A DNA stretch of 11,535 nt from Phycisphaerae bacterium (lineage in GTDB: Bacteria > Planctomycetota > Phycisphaerae > UBA1845 > Fen-1342). Shown one piece after another: positions 1 through 6,111 of the stretch. Within the stretch, counting starts at the first letter, position 1; each line of letters opens with the position of its first letter. The notes under the pieces are model-generated. The model did not search any database. It worked only from the letters and a program-made list of their open reading frames with translations, and was not told where the DNA came from. The position numbers were made by a program, and so were the translations under genes. The DNA is taken from the NCBI GenBank assembly GCA_020058145.1, contig JAGVEP010000173.1, forward strand, positions 1-11,535. Reading direction: 5' to 3'.

Positions 1-296
1 CCTGGGCTGCGCCCCGGAGCGGTTCAAAACCCGAATAGAAGGCTGAGCCCATTCCGATTTCGCCCTTGACAGGCCCGGCTTCATAGAAGGAAGCGGTGTT
101 CCCGCGGTGATCACCTCGCCGCAGCCCCCCGGTTCCAACCCCAACGCTCCCTTACGGTCGCGGCTCTGATTGTCGCGGTCCCTCGGCGCCGCCGGGGGCG
201 CTGGTCGATCGGATAGGGTGCCGGCCGCGACAACCGGCCACACGAGGGCGCGGGCCGCGACGCGCACGGCGTGCACGCGCCCCGGTCGCACGTACA
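1..296. other. Upstream region without a recognised gene
   Basis: I see no convincing gene here. The open frames that cross it are arginine- and serine-rich and look like GC-rich noise. A TTGACA at 66-71 has no -10 box at a usable distance. A TACAAT hexamer at 293-298 overlaps the first ATG of the next gene and could be its -10 box, but no clear -35 box lies 16-18 bp upstream. Confidence 0.5.
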
Positions 297-1190
297 ATGG
301 CATTCGCCATGCGCTTGCTGAGCACAATCCGCACCTGGGCCGAGCTGGTCAAGCTCGCGCATTCCGTCTTCGCCCTGCCGTACGCGCTACTGGCCACGTT
401 CCTCGCCGCGCGGCCCGTTCTGCCGGCGTGGTCCCAGCTCGGGTTGATCGTCTGGTGCATGGTCACCGCCCGCAGTGCCGCCATGACCTTCAACCGCCTC
501 GCCGACGCGTCCTTCGACGCCGCCAACCCACGCACCGCCGGCCGGCCCCTGCCGCGTGGCACCATCTCCCACGCCGCGGCGTGGGCGTTCTTTGTGGTGG
601 CCTGTCTCGCGTTTCTCGCCGGCTGCGCAGGATTCCGGGTTTTTCACGCCAACCCCTGGCCGCTGCGACTCGGCCTGCCAGTGCTCGCGCTGCTCTGCCT
701 GTACTCTTACACGAAACGCTGCACCTCTTGGTCGCACGTGATCCTCGGTGCCGGTATCGCCTGCGCCCCGGTCGCCGCCTGGATCGCCATTCGACCGGCG
801 ACGCTCGGTGCGCCGGCGTGGCTGCTCTTCGCCGCGGCGACGTTCTGGATCGCCGGCTTCGACCTGATCTATGCGTGTCAGGACACCGAATTCGACCGTC
901 AGGCCGGCCTGCACAGCGTGCCCGCACACATGGGCATCGCCGCGACGCTGTGGCTCGCCCGCGGTTTTCATGCCTTGACCGCGGGCGCCCTCGTCGGCGT
1001 CGGTCTGACGGGGGGACTTGGGACGCTCTACTATGTCGGCGTCGCCTGCGTGGTTGTGCTGTTGGTGGTGGAAAACGCGCTCGTCAGTCCGCAGGACCTG
1101 AGCCGCGTCAACCTCGCTTTCTTCACGATCAACGGCGTGGTGGGCCTGATCCTCGGTATTCTCGGAGTATTGGACGTGGTGCTGGCGTGA
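297..1190 (+). CDS. UbiA-family prenyltransferase (MqnP-like)
   Basis: Integral membrane prenyltransferase of 297 residues, a normal size for the UbiA family. These enzymes attach a polyprenyl chain to an aromatic acceptor using Mg2+. Both aspartate-rich motifs are present: NRLADASFD at residues 66-74 (N-R-x-x-D-x-x-x-D) and DLIYACQDTEFD at 189-200, followed by AGLHSVP. They sit between about eight hydrophobic segments. The N-terminal VKLAHSVFALPYAL (residues 18-31) resembles the 4-hydroxybenzoate prenyltransferase/MqnP branch, which in planctomycetes would point to the futalosine route to menaquinone; that pathway assignment is inferred. The start is uncertain: neither ATG 297 nor ATG 309 has a Shine-Dalgarno. 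The family usually begins close to the VK-x-x-H motif, so 309 is a good alternative, especially if TACAAT at 293-298 is a -10 box. The stop overlaps the next gene (GTGA). Confidence 0.93.
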   Translation: MAFAMRLLSTIRTWAELVKLAHSVFALPYALLATFLAARPVLPAWSQLGLIVWCMVTARSAAMTFNRLADASFDAANPRTAGRPLPRGTISHAAAWAFFVVACLAFLAGCAGFRVFHANPWPLRLGLPVLALLCLYSYTKRCTSWSHVILGAGIACAPVAAWIAIRPATLGAPAWLLFAAATFWIAGFDLIYACQDTEFDRQAGLHSVPAHMGIAATLWLARGFHALTAGALVGVGLTGGLGTLYYVGVACVVVLLVVENALVSPQDLSRVNLAFFTINGVVGLILGILGVLDVVLA

Positions 1191-2986
1191 TCCCAGAGCG
1201 GCCGCCTCCCAAGCCGGGTGCCACGGCTGTGTCGGCCGGTAGCGTCGGACCTCCGAGTCCGACGCCGGCTGTGAGGAACAGACGCCCGCACGCCCGCCTG
1301 CTAGCCCTCGCGATCGGCGGTTGGGCTCTGTTGATGCTCCCGCTCCTGCGTTGGGGCCTGCCCTCGACCGCGGACGATGACCTGCTCTTCGGCGGTGAGC
1401 CCGCGTGGCCCGCGGCCTGCTACGACGTGGCCACCGATGTCGCCCAACTCCGCACGCGCGAAGCCGGCGCCGACACCGACCTCAACCCGCTCATGGCACG
1501 CGATCGGCTGGTCAATCTCACCGCCGACGACGGTGCCCGCGCGGAAATCCTCCGCCGCTACCGCCTCTACTCGCGCCAGCCGGACGAGATGATCGTCTTT
1601 CGTGCCCTCCAGCGCATGCACCCGCGGCAACTCGACTTCGATCCGCGGCTCTATCAGTACGGCGGCGGTTACATTTACCTGGTCGGGGCCGCCCTCAGCG
1701 TCGGGGCGCTGCTGCATTACGTGCCACTGTCCGGCGACGTCACTGTGTATCTCGAACACCCCGAGCTGTTCGCACGCTTCTACGTGGTTGCACGCCTGCT
1801 CTCGCTGCTCTTCGGCGCGCTCACGCTCTGGGCGGTGTTCCGGCTCGCCCGGCGCGCTGCTGGTTACCGCGCCGCGTGGATCGCGGTCGCCGCCGTGGCC
1901 TGTACGCCGGTCTTTATCACCGCGGTACTCGAAGCCAAGCCCCATCTACCGTCCGCCTGCCTGATGCTGTGGGCCACGCTCAGCGCCCTCGCCTACCGCG
2001 ACCACGGACGCCTGCGCCACGCTCTGCTCATGGGGCTGCAGGCCGGCTACGCGTTTGGGCTGGTGCTCACCGGCTCCGTGGCGGCCCTACTCTGGCCTGC
2101 GCTTTGTTTGGCCTGTTCACCGCAGCAACGTCGTCGCGCCCTGTGCCATCTCGCGCTCGCCGGCGCCGTCGCGCTCGGCGTCTACATCTTGACCAACCCG
2201 TATGTGCCGTACAACTGGCTCGCGAATCGCGGCGCCCTCGCCAGCAACATCACGAATTCCACCGCCATGTACCGCGGGCAGATGGCCCGCGCACTCGACG
2301 GTGCCGCCGACGTCGCGTACCTCCTGTACGAGGGTGCAGGCATCCTCCCGATCATCGGGCTCGTCGGCCTCGCGCTGCTCTGGCGACGGTATCCGGCCGC
2401 GACGCTGCTCGCGTCGGCCGCTGGCGTGGGCATGCTGCTGCTCGGCGTGCTCCTCGGGGCCGGCAAGCCCGCCGAGTTCGCGCGCTTCCTGATCCTGCCG
2501 GTGCTACTGCTGTGTATCGCGGCGGCCTGCTGGCTGCGCTGCTGGACGCGCAGACCATTCCTCCGCGCGCTGTTCGTCGTGGCCATTCTGCTCGGCAGCG
2601 TGGCCCGCGGGTCGCTCTACGCCCGCGCGTTTTTCATCGATGCCTACTCCGCCAGCGAAACACGGCACGCCGCGGCTGACTTCCTGCGCAGCACGCTCCG
2701 TCCGGAGGATTCCGTCGCCATCATCCAGGAACCCGCCCCGTATGCCGTCCCGCCGCTGGATTTCACCCGCCGCAGGATCGTCTTGCTTCCACCGTCGGCG
2801 CCTGTTGACGAGTCCACCCCCCTACCGCCATGGCTCGTTTTCACGGCCGACAATGACCGCGTACACAAGGACGCCTGGTGGCAAAGGCACTACATTCCAG
2901 TCGTGCGCTTCCCGGCGTCCGGCGCAACGCTGACCCCCATCACGTGGGCCGACAAGGCCACGTATGTGTACGAGCGTCGCCGCTGA
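1187..2986 (+). CDS. GT-C type membrane glycosyltransferase (PMT/ArnT-like)
   Basis: Multi-pass membrane protein of 599 residues, probably a GT-C glycosyltransferase that uses a polyprenyl-phosphate sugar donor on the outer face of the membrane. The GTG start at 1187 overlaps the upstream stop (GTGA), which suggests translational coupling. Frame openness extends back to 170, but that part lies over the prenyltransferase and is non-coding in style. A basic, proline-rich N-terminus (1-36) precedes the first membrane segment (about 38-57). The following loop is acidic (ADDDLLFGGEPAW, 62-74) and contains QPDEM at 131-135, which resembles the catalytic-loop acidic motif of PMT_2/ArnT-like proteins, then LYQYGGGYIYLVGA at 155-168. 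Roughly ten further hydrophobic segments run to about residue 470, followed by a soluble C-terminal domain of about 120 residues. Donor and acceptor cannot be told from sequence. Overlap with a UbiA-like enzyme suggests a shared polyprenyl-lipid context, which is inference. Confidence 0.8.
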   Translation: MIPERPPPKPGATAVSAGSVGPPSPTPAVRNRRPHARLLALAIGGWALLMLPLLRWGLPSTADDDLLFGGEPAWPAACYDVATDVAQLRTREAGADTDLNPLMARDRLVNLTADDGARAEILRRYRLYSRQPDEMIVFRALQRMHPRQLDFDPRLYQYGGGYIYLVGAALSVGALLHYVPLSGDVTVYLEHPELFARFYVVARLLSLLFGALTLWAVFRLARRAAGYRAAWIAVAAVACTPVFITAVLEAKPHLPSACLMLWATLSALAYRDHGRLRHALLMGLQAGYAFGLVLTGSVAALLWPALCLACSPQQRRRALCHLALAGAVALGVYILTNPYVPYNWLANRGALASNITNSTAMYRGQMARALDGAADVAYLLYEGAGILPIIGLVGLALLWRRYPAATLLASAAGVGMLLLGVLLGAGKPAEFARFLILPVLLLCIAAACWLRCWTRRPFLRALFVVAILLGSVARGSLYARAFFIDAYSASETRHAAADFLRSTLRPEDSVAIIQEPAPYAVPPLDFTRRRIVLLPPSAPVDESTPLPPWLVFTADNDRVHKDAWWQRHYIPVVRFPASGATLTPITWADKATYVYERRR

Positions 2987-3007
2987 ACCAGCAATGGCAA
3001 GGAAGAG

Positions 3008-3044
3008 GCAGGCGGCGCAGCTCGCACAAAGCCACACCGCCTGC
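3008..3044. terminator. Possible bidirectional terminator hairpin between convergent genes
   Basis: An 8 bp perfect inverted repeat (GCAGGCGG at 3008-3015, CCGCCTGC at 3037-3044) with a 21 nt loop lies in the 86 bp gap between the stops of two convergent genes. No T-tract follows on either strand, so the call rests on position and symmetry only. Confidence 0.3.
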
Positions 3045-3072
3045 GGGGACGCGACAAATTGACGCCGCCGCT

Positions 3073-3936
3073 TTACGGCTCCATCACCAGCACATAGAAG
3101 TCCATGTTGATCGGGGCCGGTCCGTTCGGCGACCACTGAATCTCGTATACGTTGAATTCGAGCGTCTTCGCCTCCTCATTCAACTCCACCGGCTCCACCA
3201 GCGCCGAGATCGGCGTCGTCGGCGGCTCGCCCGGCAACGCCGTGAAGCTGAATGGCGTCACCAGAATGGGGAAGCTGCGGAGATTCACGCCCGGAGCAAA
3301 GCGATAGTTCGGGGCGAAGTGCAGGATCAACACGAACTTGCCGGGTACGTTCGGATCGACCGGCAGAGACTCGAGGTACGGCCCGTTCGTATCCTGCGCA
3401 TCCGCCGTTCCGTCCGCGCCAACATGCGTGCGGGCCAGCAGGCCGGTCCACTCGCAGTCGTTCACGTCGACCACGCCGTCGCCGTCGAGGTCCTCCTCCG
3501 GATCCCCGACGCCGTTCCCGTTCAGGTCCCAGCAAGGCTGGCCGTTCGCACCATTTGCGCCGTTGGTTCCGTTTTGACCCGGAGCGCCGTTCTGGCCATT
3601 CGTGCCGTCGGTCCCGTCTTGACCCGGAGCGCCGTTCTGGCCATTCGTGCCGTTGGTTCCGTTCCGTCCTGCGGCCCCGCCCGCTCCATTGGCACCCGTG
3701 GCGCCTGTGGCGCCTGTGGCACCTGTCGCGCCGGTGGCCCCCGTGTCGCCCTTCGCGCCGGGGACACCCGGATCACCTTGCGCGGCCAAGTTCGCCTCGG
3801 CCTCGGCGAGCTGCGCCGTCAGCGTGTCAATCTGGTCCTGCAACAGCACGAACGGGTCGGGTCCGCAGCCGGCGTCCGCCACGCCCAGAAGTGAAACCCC
3901 AACACCGACGATGCCGAGCGTCCAATAACGTTTCAT
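3073..3936 (-). CDS. Secreted collagen-like protein with calcium-loop segment
   Basis: 287-residue exported protein. Residues 1-23 look like a signal peptide (KR, hydrophobic core, ADA before the cleavage site); the following GC makes a lipoprotein conceivable, but Asp at -3 is a poor lipobox. Residues 30-52 have heptad-like spacing (LLQDQIDTLTAQLAEAEANL) and could be a short trimerising coiled coil. Residues 54-134 are 27 uninterrupted G-X-Y triplets, first GAT-rich and then Asn-rich. A Cys-framed segment follows (CWDLNGNG at 135-142 and DLDGDGVVDVNDC at 149-161) with two DxNxDG-like loops suggesting Ca2+ binding. The C-terminal 125 residues look like a beta-rich domain I do not recognise. 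A Shine-Dalgarno (TGGAGG, 3946-3951) lies 9 nt before the ATG. The likely role is a cell-surface or extracellular structural protein, inferred from architecture. Confidence 0.88.
   Translation of the reverse strand: MKRYWTLGIVGVGVSLLGVADAGCGPDPFVLLQDQIDTLTAQLAEAEANLAAQGDPGVPGAKGDTGATGATGATGATGATGANGAGGAAGRNGTNGTNGQNGAPGQDGTDGTNGQNGAPGQNGTNGANGANGQPCWDLNGNGVGDPEEDLDGDGVVDVNDCEWTGLLARTHVGADGTADAQDTNGPYLESLPVDPNVPGKFVLILHFAPNYRFAPGVNLRSFPILVTPFSFTALPGEPPTTPISALVEPVELNEEAKTLEFNVYEIQWSPNGPAPINMDFYVLVMEP
3574..3657. repeat. 45 bp tandem repeat inside the collagen-like gene
   Basis: The block beginning TTGACCCGGAGCGCCGTTCT occurs at 3574 and again at 3619, exactly 45 bp apart, with about 35 identical bases. 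It corresponds to a 15-residue protein period (GAPGQ(D/N)GT(D/N)G... ). To its right (3699-3735) short 9 bp GGCGCCTGT-like units encode the GAT triplets. Both suggest that collagen length changes by slippage or unequal exchange in multiples of three codons. Confidence 0.85.
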
Positions 3937-4042
3937 AAAACACCGCCTCCACTACCCGCGACAATCAACGGCTCCCGAAACACCCCGGCGAGCGCCGCCG
4001 CGGGCATCCGGTGGTCCCAGTCGGCCGCATCGGGGACAATAA

Positions 4043-4072
4043 AGTATAGGTCGTCGCCGCGTTCACAGTCCA
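4043..4072 (-). promoter_or_regulatory. Candidate promoter of the collagen-like gene
   Basis: On the minus strand, TGGACT (4067-4072) and TATACT (4043-4048) are separated by 18 bp, each close to the sigma-70 consensus. Transcription from here would give a leader of roughly 100 nt before the ATG at 3936. The surrounding stretch is visibly less GC-rich than the neighbouring genes. Confidence 0.35.
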
Positions 4073-4178
4073 CCGCTCTGAGGCAGGAACTCCTGCAACG
4101 CCAATATGTTAACACAGACGGTGTGGGTAGGGAAGGAGCCTGTTCCTATAATATCTCCTAACAAACGCCGCGGCCACC

Positions 4179-4490
4179 CTAACGCAACCAGACACCCGTC
4201 TGTACGGTCTGCGCCCCGCGATAGAGGCCACCAAAGCGGTCGTAGTGGTATTGCTCGTCGTATGTCACGGTCGTATAAAACGTTACATCATCCGTCCGCT
4301 GGCCAATCTCGGTCGCCGGCCATTCGGCGCGCGCCGCCCACGCTTGCGCCACGCGGGAAACCTCCGCGGACTTGCCCAAAGCGAGATTGGAGACTGGCGC
4401 ACCGCGCGACTGGATGATCGCGCCACGTGGCGGCGCTGCACAACCGGCGATCAGCACCAACGCAGCAAGTACGGGGAGTGCTTCTTTCAC
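4179..4490 (-). CDS. Small putative lipoprotein, function unknown
   Basis: 103 residues from a GTG start at 4490. The N-terminus is a clear lipoprotein signal: K2, E3, a hydrophobic run ALPVLAALVL, then the lipobox LIAGC with the lipidated cysteine at residue 17. The mature part is only about 87 residues and ends in an aromatic-rich tail (FYTTVTYDEQYHYDRFGGLY, residues 71-90). I recognise no family. The frame stays open upstream to 4790, but that part overlaps the oxidoreductase gene and is Arg/Ser-rich, so the GTG just ahead of the signal sequence is preferred. It lies 118 bp downstream of the oxidoreductase on the same strand, with a candidate promoter of its own in the gap. Confidence 0.75.
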   Translation of the reverse strand: MKEALPVLAALVLIAGCAAPPRGAIIQSRGAPVSNLALGKSAEVSRVAQAWAARAEWPATEIGQRTDDVTFYTTVTYDEQYHYDRFGGLYRGAQTVQTGVWLR

Positions 4491-4495
4491 ACGAG

Positions 4496-4526
4496 ATTCT
4501 AGCCGCCCCTGCTCCCGCTTGGTCAA
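4496..4526 (-). promoter_or_regulatory. Candidate promoter, possibly for a leaderless lipoprotein mRNA
   Basis: Minus-strand TTGACC (4521-4526) and TAGAAT (4496-4501) each match the sigma-70 consensus at five of six positions; the 19 bp spacer is long. The -10 box ends only 5 nt before the GTG start at 4490, so the predicted transcript would begin at or next to the start codon. No Shine-Dalgarno is seen there. Confidence 0.3.
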
Positions 4527-4608
4527 CAGTCGCGGCTGGTCAGGACAGAATCGTAGGCGGAGTGTGAATAATCTGCCGCCGCATGACGGGCTGTCCGCGG
4601 CCGTGCCT

Positions 4609-5670
4609 TCACCGTGTCCACGCCGTCTGGAGCCGTCCGGATAACCGAACGACCTTACCTGTCTCGACCGCACGCTGTTCAAGCCAGGCCAGAGCCACAC
4701 TCGTCCGCGAGGACGCCGGCGAGCAGCGCTCCGGCGTCCGGCCGGAAAGCACGCACTCGATGAAGTAGTCGTCCTCCCGCTGATACGCATCGCCCTCGCA
4801 AGCGATCAGCGCCGCGTGCGTGCCGTCGTAGTGCCGGACTTCGTTCCCGCGCTCCGAGGACCATTCCAACGTGCCCCGTTGGCCCTGCACCGTAATACTC
4901 ATCTCAAACGGGCGCGGCGGGGTCAGTACCCAGCCGCCTTCCAACACTGCGTACCGGCCGTCGTCGTATCGGTAGGTCGCGACTACGTGGTCGATGGCAC
5001 CTGACGGCCCCGCCATCCCGGTCGCGAACACGGCGTCCGGCAATCCCAGCAGGTGCTGCGCGAAATCAACGTCGTGCAGGTGCAAATCGAGCAGCGCACC
5101 GCCGCTCTGCGCCCCCGCGAGCAGCCAGCCGTCGGCCGAGTAGGTAGGTGGGCTTGTCAGACGCCTCAGCGTCACGAAGCGCAGCGCGCCGATGCGGCCC
5201 TCGTCAACATATCGCTTGATCAGCTCGTACTGCGGCCAGAAGCGAATGCAGTGGCCGACCATCAACGTCCGCCCGCTCGCCTTCGCCGCGGCGAGCATAC
5301 GGTTGCAATCGCTCGGCCGGTACGCCATCGGCTTTTCGCAGAGCACGTGCTTGCCGGCCTGAAGTGCGGCGATTGAAAGCGGGGCGTGCTGCGGCGTCGG
5401 CAGCGCGATGAGCACGACGTTGACATTCGCATCGGCGATAAGCTCCTCCGCCGTCTCGTACGCCGCCACGCCACTGAACGCCTCACGTGGCGGCACGCTC
5501 CCCAAATCGAGATTACCGAAGCGTCCTTCCCAATCGCCGCTACGGAGTGCCGGATCGCGGTCGCAAACCGCAACGACCGCCGCGCGCGGGTGATCGCACA
5601 GCCGCGCAAAGTGCGTGCGCCCCATGAAGCCGAGTCCGCAGATGCCGAAACGGAGTTTGTCAGAAGCCAT
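4609..5670 (-). CDS. Gfo/Idh/MocA-family NAD(P)-dependent oxidoreductase
   Basis: 353 residues, the usual length of the family, which oxidises or reduces sugars, inositols and related polyols with NAD(P). The N-terminal Rossmann fold shows GICGLGFMGRTH (residues 9-20, G-x-G-x-x-G), an acidic residue ending the second strand (VAVCDRD), and ALPTPQHAP at 89-97. The family signature CEKPMA sits at 111-116 with the expected catalytic-region Lys113. The C-terminal substrate domain carries GGALLDLHLHDVDF at 190-203, matching the usual G-G-x-x-x-D-x-x-x-H-x-x-D pattern. Substrate cannot be named. A GAAGG about 10 nt ahead of the ATG is a weak Shine-Dalgarno. The neighbours do not give a catabolic pathway. 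Planctomycetes carry many paralogues of this family, so a single copy is not very informative. Confidence 0.95.
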   Translation of the reverse strand: MASDKLRFGICGLGFMGRTHFARLCDHPRAAVVAVCDRDPALRSGDWEGRFGNLDLGSVPPREAFSGVAAYETAEELIADANVNVVLIALPTPQHAPLSIAALQAGKHVLCEKPMAYRPSDCNRMLAAAKASGRTLMVGHCIRFWPQYELIKRYVDEGRIGALRFVTLRRLTSPPTYSADGWLLAGAQSGGALLDLHLHDVDFAQHLLGLPDAVFATGMAGPSGAIDHVVATYRYDDGRYAVLEGGWVLTPPRPFEMSITVQGQRGTLEWSSERGNEVRHYDGTHAALIACEGDAYQREDDYFIECVLSGRTPERCSPASSRTSVALAWLEQRAVETGKVVRLSGRLQTAWTR

Positions 5671-6111
5671 CAGCCGTCAGCCTTCAGCGATGGGTTGCGT
5701 GCAAAACGGGCGTCTGCCGGTGACGGGCAGTGTACCGGCCTGGGGGCGGGATGGCAAGCGGTCGTGTTCGAAGATGCTCCGTCCTGGATCGCTTGTTCGG
5801 CCCGCCGAAACGTCTTGAACCAGCCCGGTTCGGCCTCCGACACCCGGGAAGAACGCGAAAACGGCGGGCGCGAAAGTTGCGGGGCGCTGTACAATGGTTC
5901 TGCACGGCCCGTCACCGGAGTCGGGCGAGGTCATCTGGGGAATGTCGGATTACCAGTTTCTCGTTACCGGCCGGTTGAACGAAGTGCGCATCGCGGTGTG
6001 CGGTTAGATTGAATCGGACAGCCGGAGACGATAATCTGGAGTCATGGCGCCTGGTGCGGCGACAGGTCGAGACCCCGCCGCGGCCCAGCGCGTCACTTTC
6101 GGAGGCGAGCC
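5671..6111. other. 441 bp divergent intergenic region
   Basis: No convincing gene is visible. It must hold the promoters of the leftward oxidoreductase and the rightward lipoprotein-hydrolase. A 6 bp inverted repeat (GCCGGT at 5716-5721, ACCGGC at 5734-5739) is too weak to interpret. A 21-codon frame at 5942-6007 reads like protein but has no support. Confidence 0.5.
6009..6037 (+). promoter_or_regulatory. Weak promoter candidate upstream of the hydrolase lipoprotein
   Basis: TTGAAT at 6009-6014 is followed after 17 bp by TAATCT (6032-6037); the better hexamer GATAAT (6030-6035) would give a 15 bp spacer. Either reading is imperfect. The position, about 75 bp ahead of the start codon, is reasonable. 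Confidence 0.25.

Noticed and set aside
66..87. TTGACA followed by CATAGA as a promoter
   Set aside because: The spacer is only 10 bp, too short for a sigma-70 promoter.
170..1186. Upstream extension of the glycosyltransferase frame
   Set aside because: It lies entirely over the prenyltransferase in another frame, is Arg/Pro-rich, and the GTG at 1187 gives a better start by overlap with the previous stop.
3933..4115. 60-codon minus-strand frame overlapping the collagen ATG (ATGA)
   Set aside because: It starts with a GTG lacking a ribosome site, upstream of the best promoter candidate for the collagen-like gene, and matches no family known to me.
4147..4152. TATAAT on the plus strand as a promoter
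   Set aside because: No -35-like hexamer lies 16-18 bp upstream and no plus-strand gene follows.
4609..5670. Inositol 2-dehydrogenase assignment for the oxidoreductase
   Set aside because: The motifs are those of the whole Gfo/Idh/MocA family, and no inositol or sugar genes lie nearby to fix the substrate.
5942..6007. 21-residue frame MSDYQFLVTGRLNEVRIAVCG
   Set aside because: It reads like protein, but it is too short, has no clear ribosome site and no recognisable relative.
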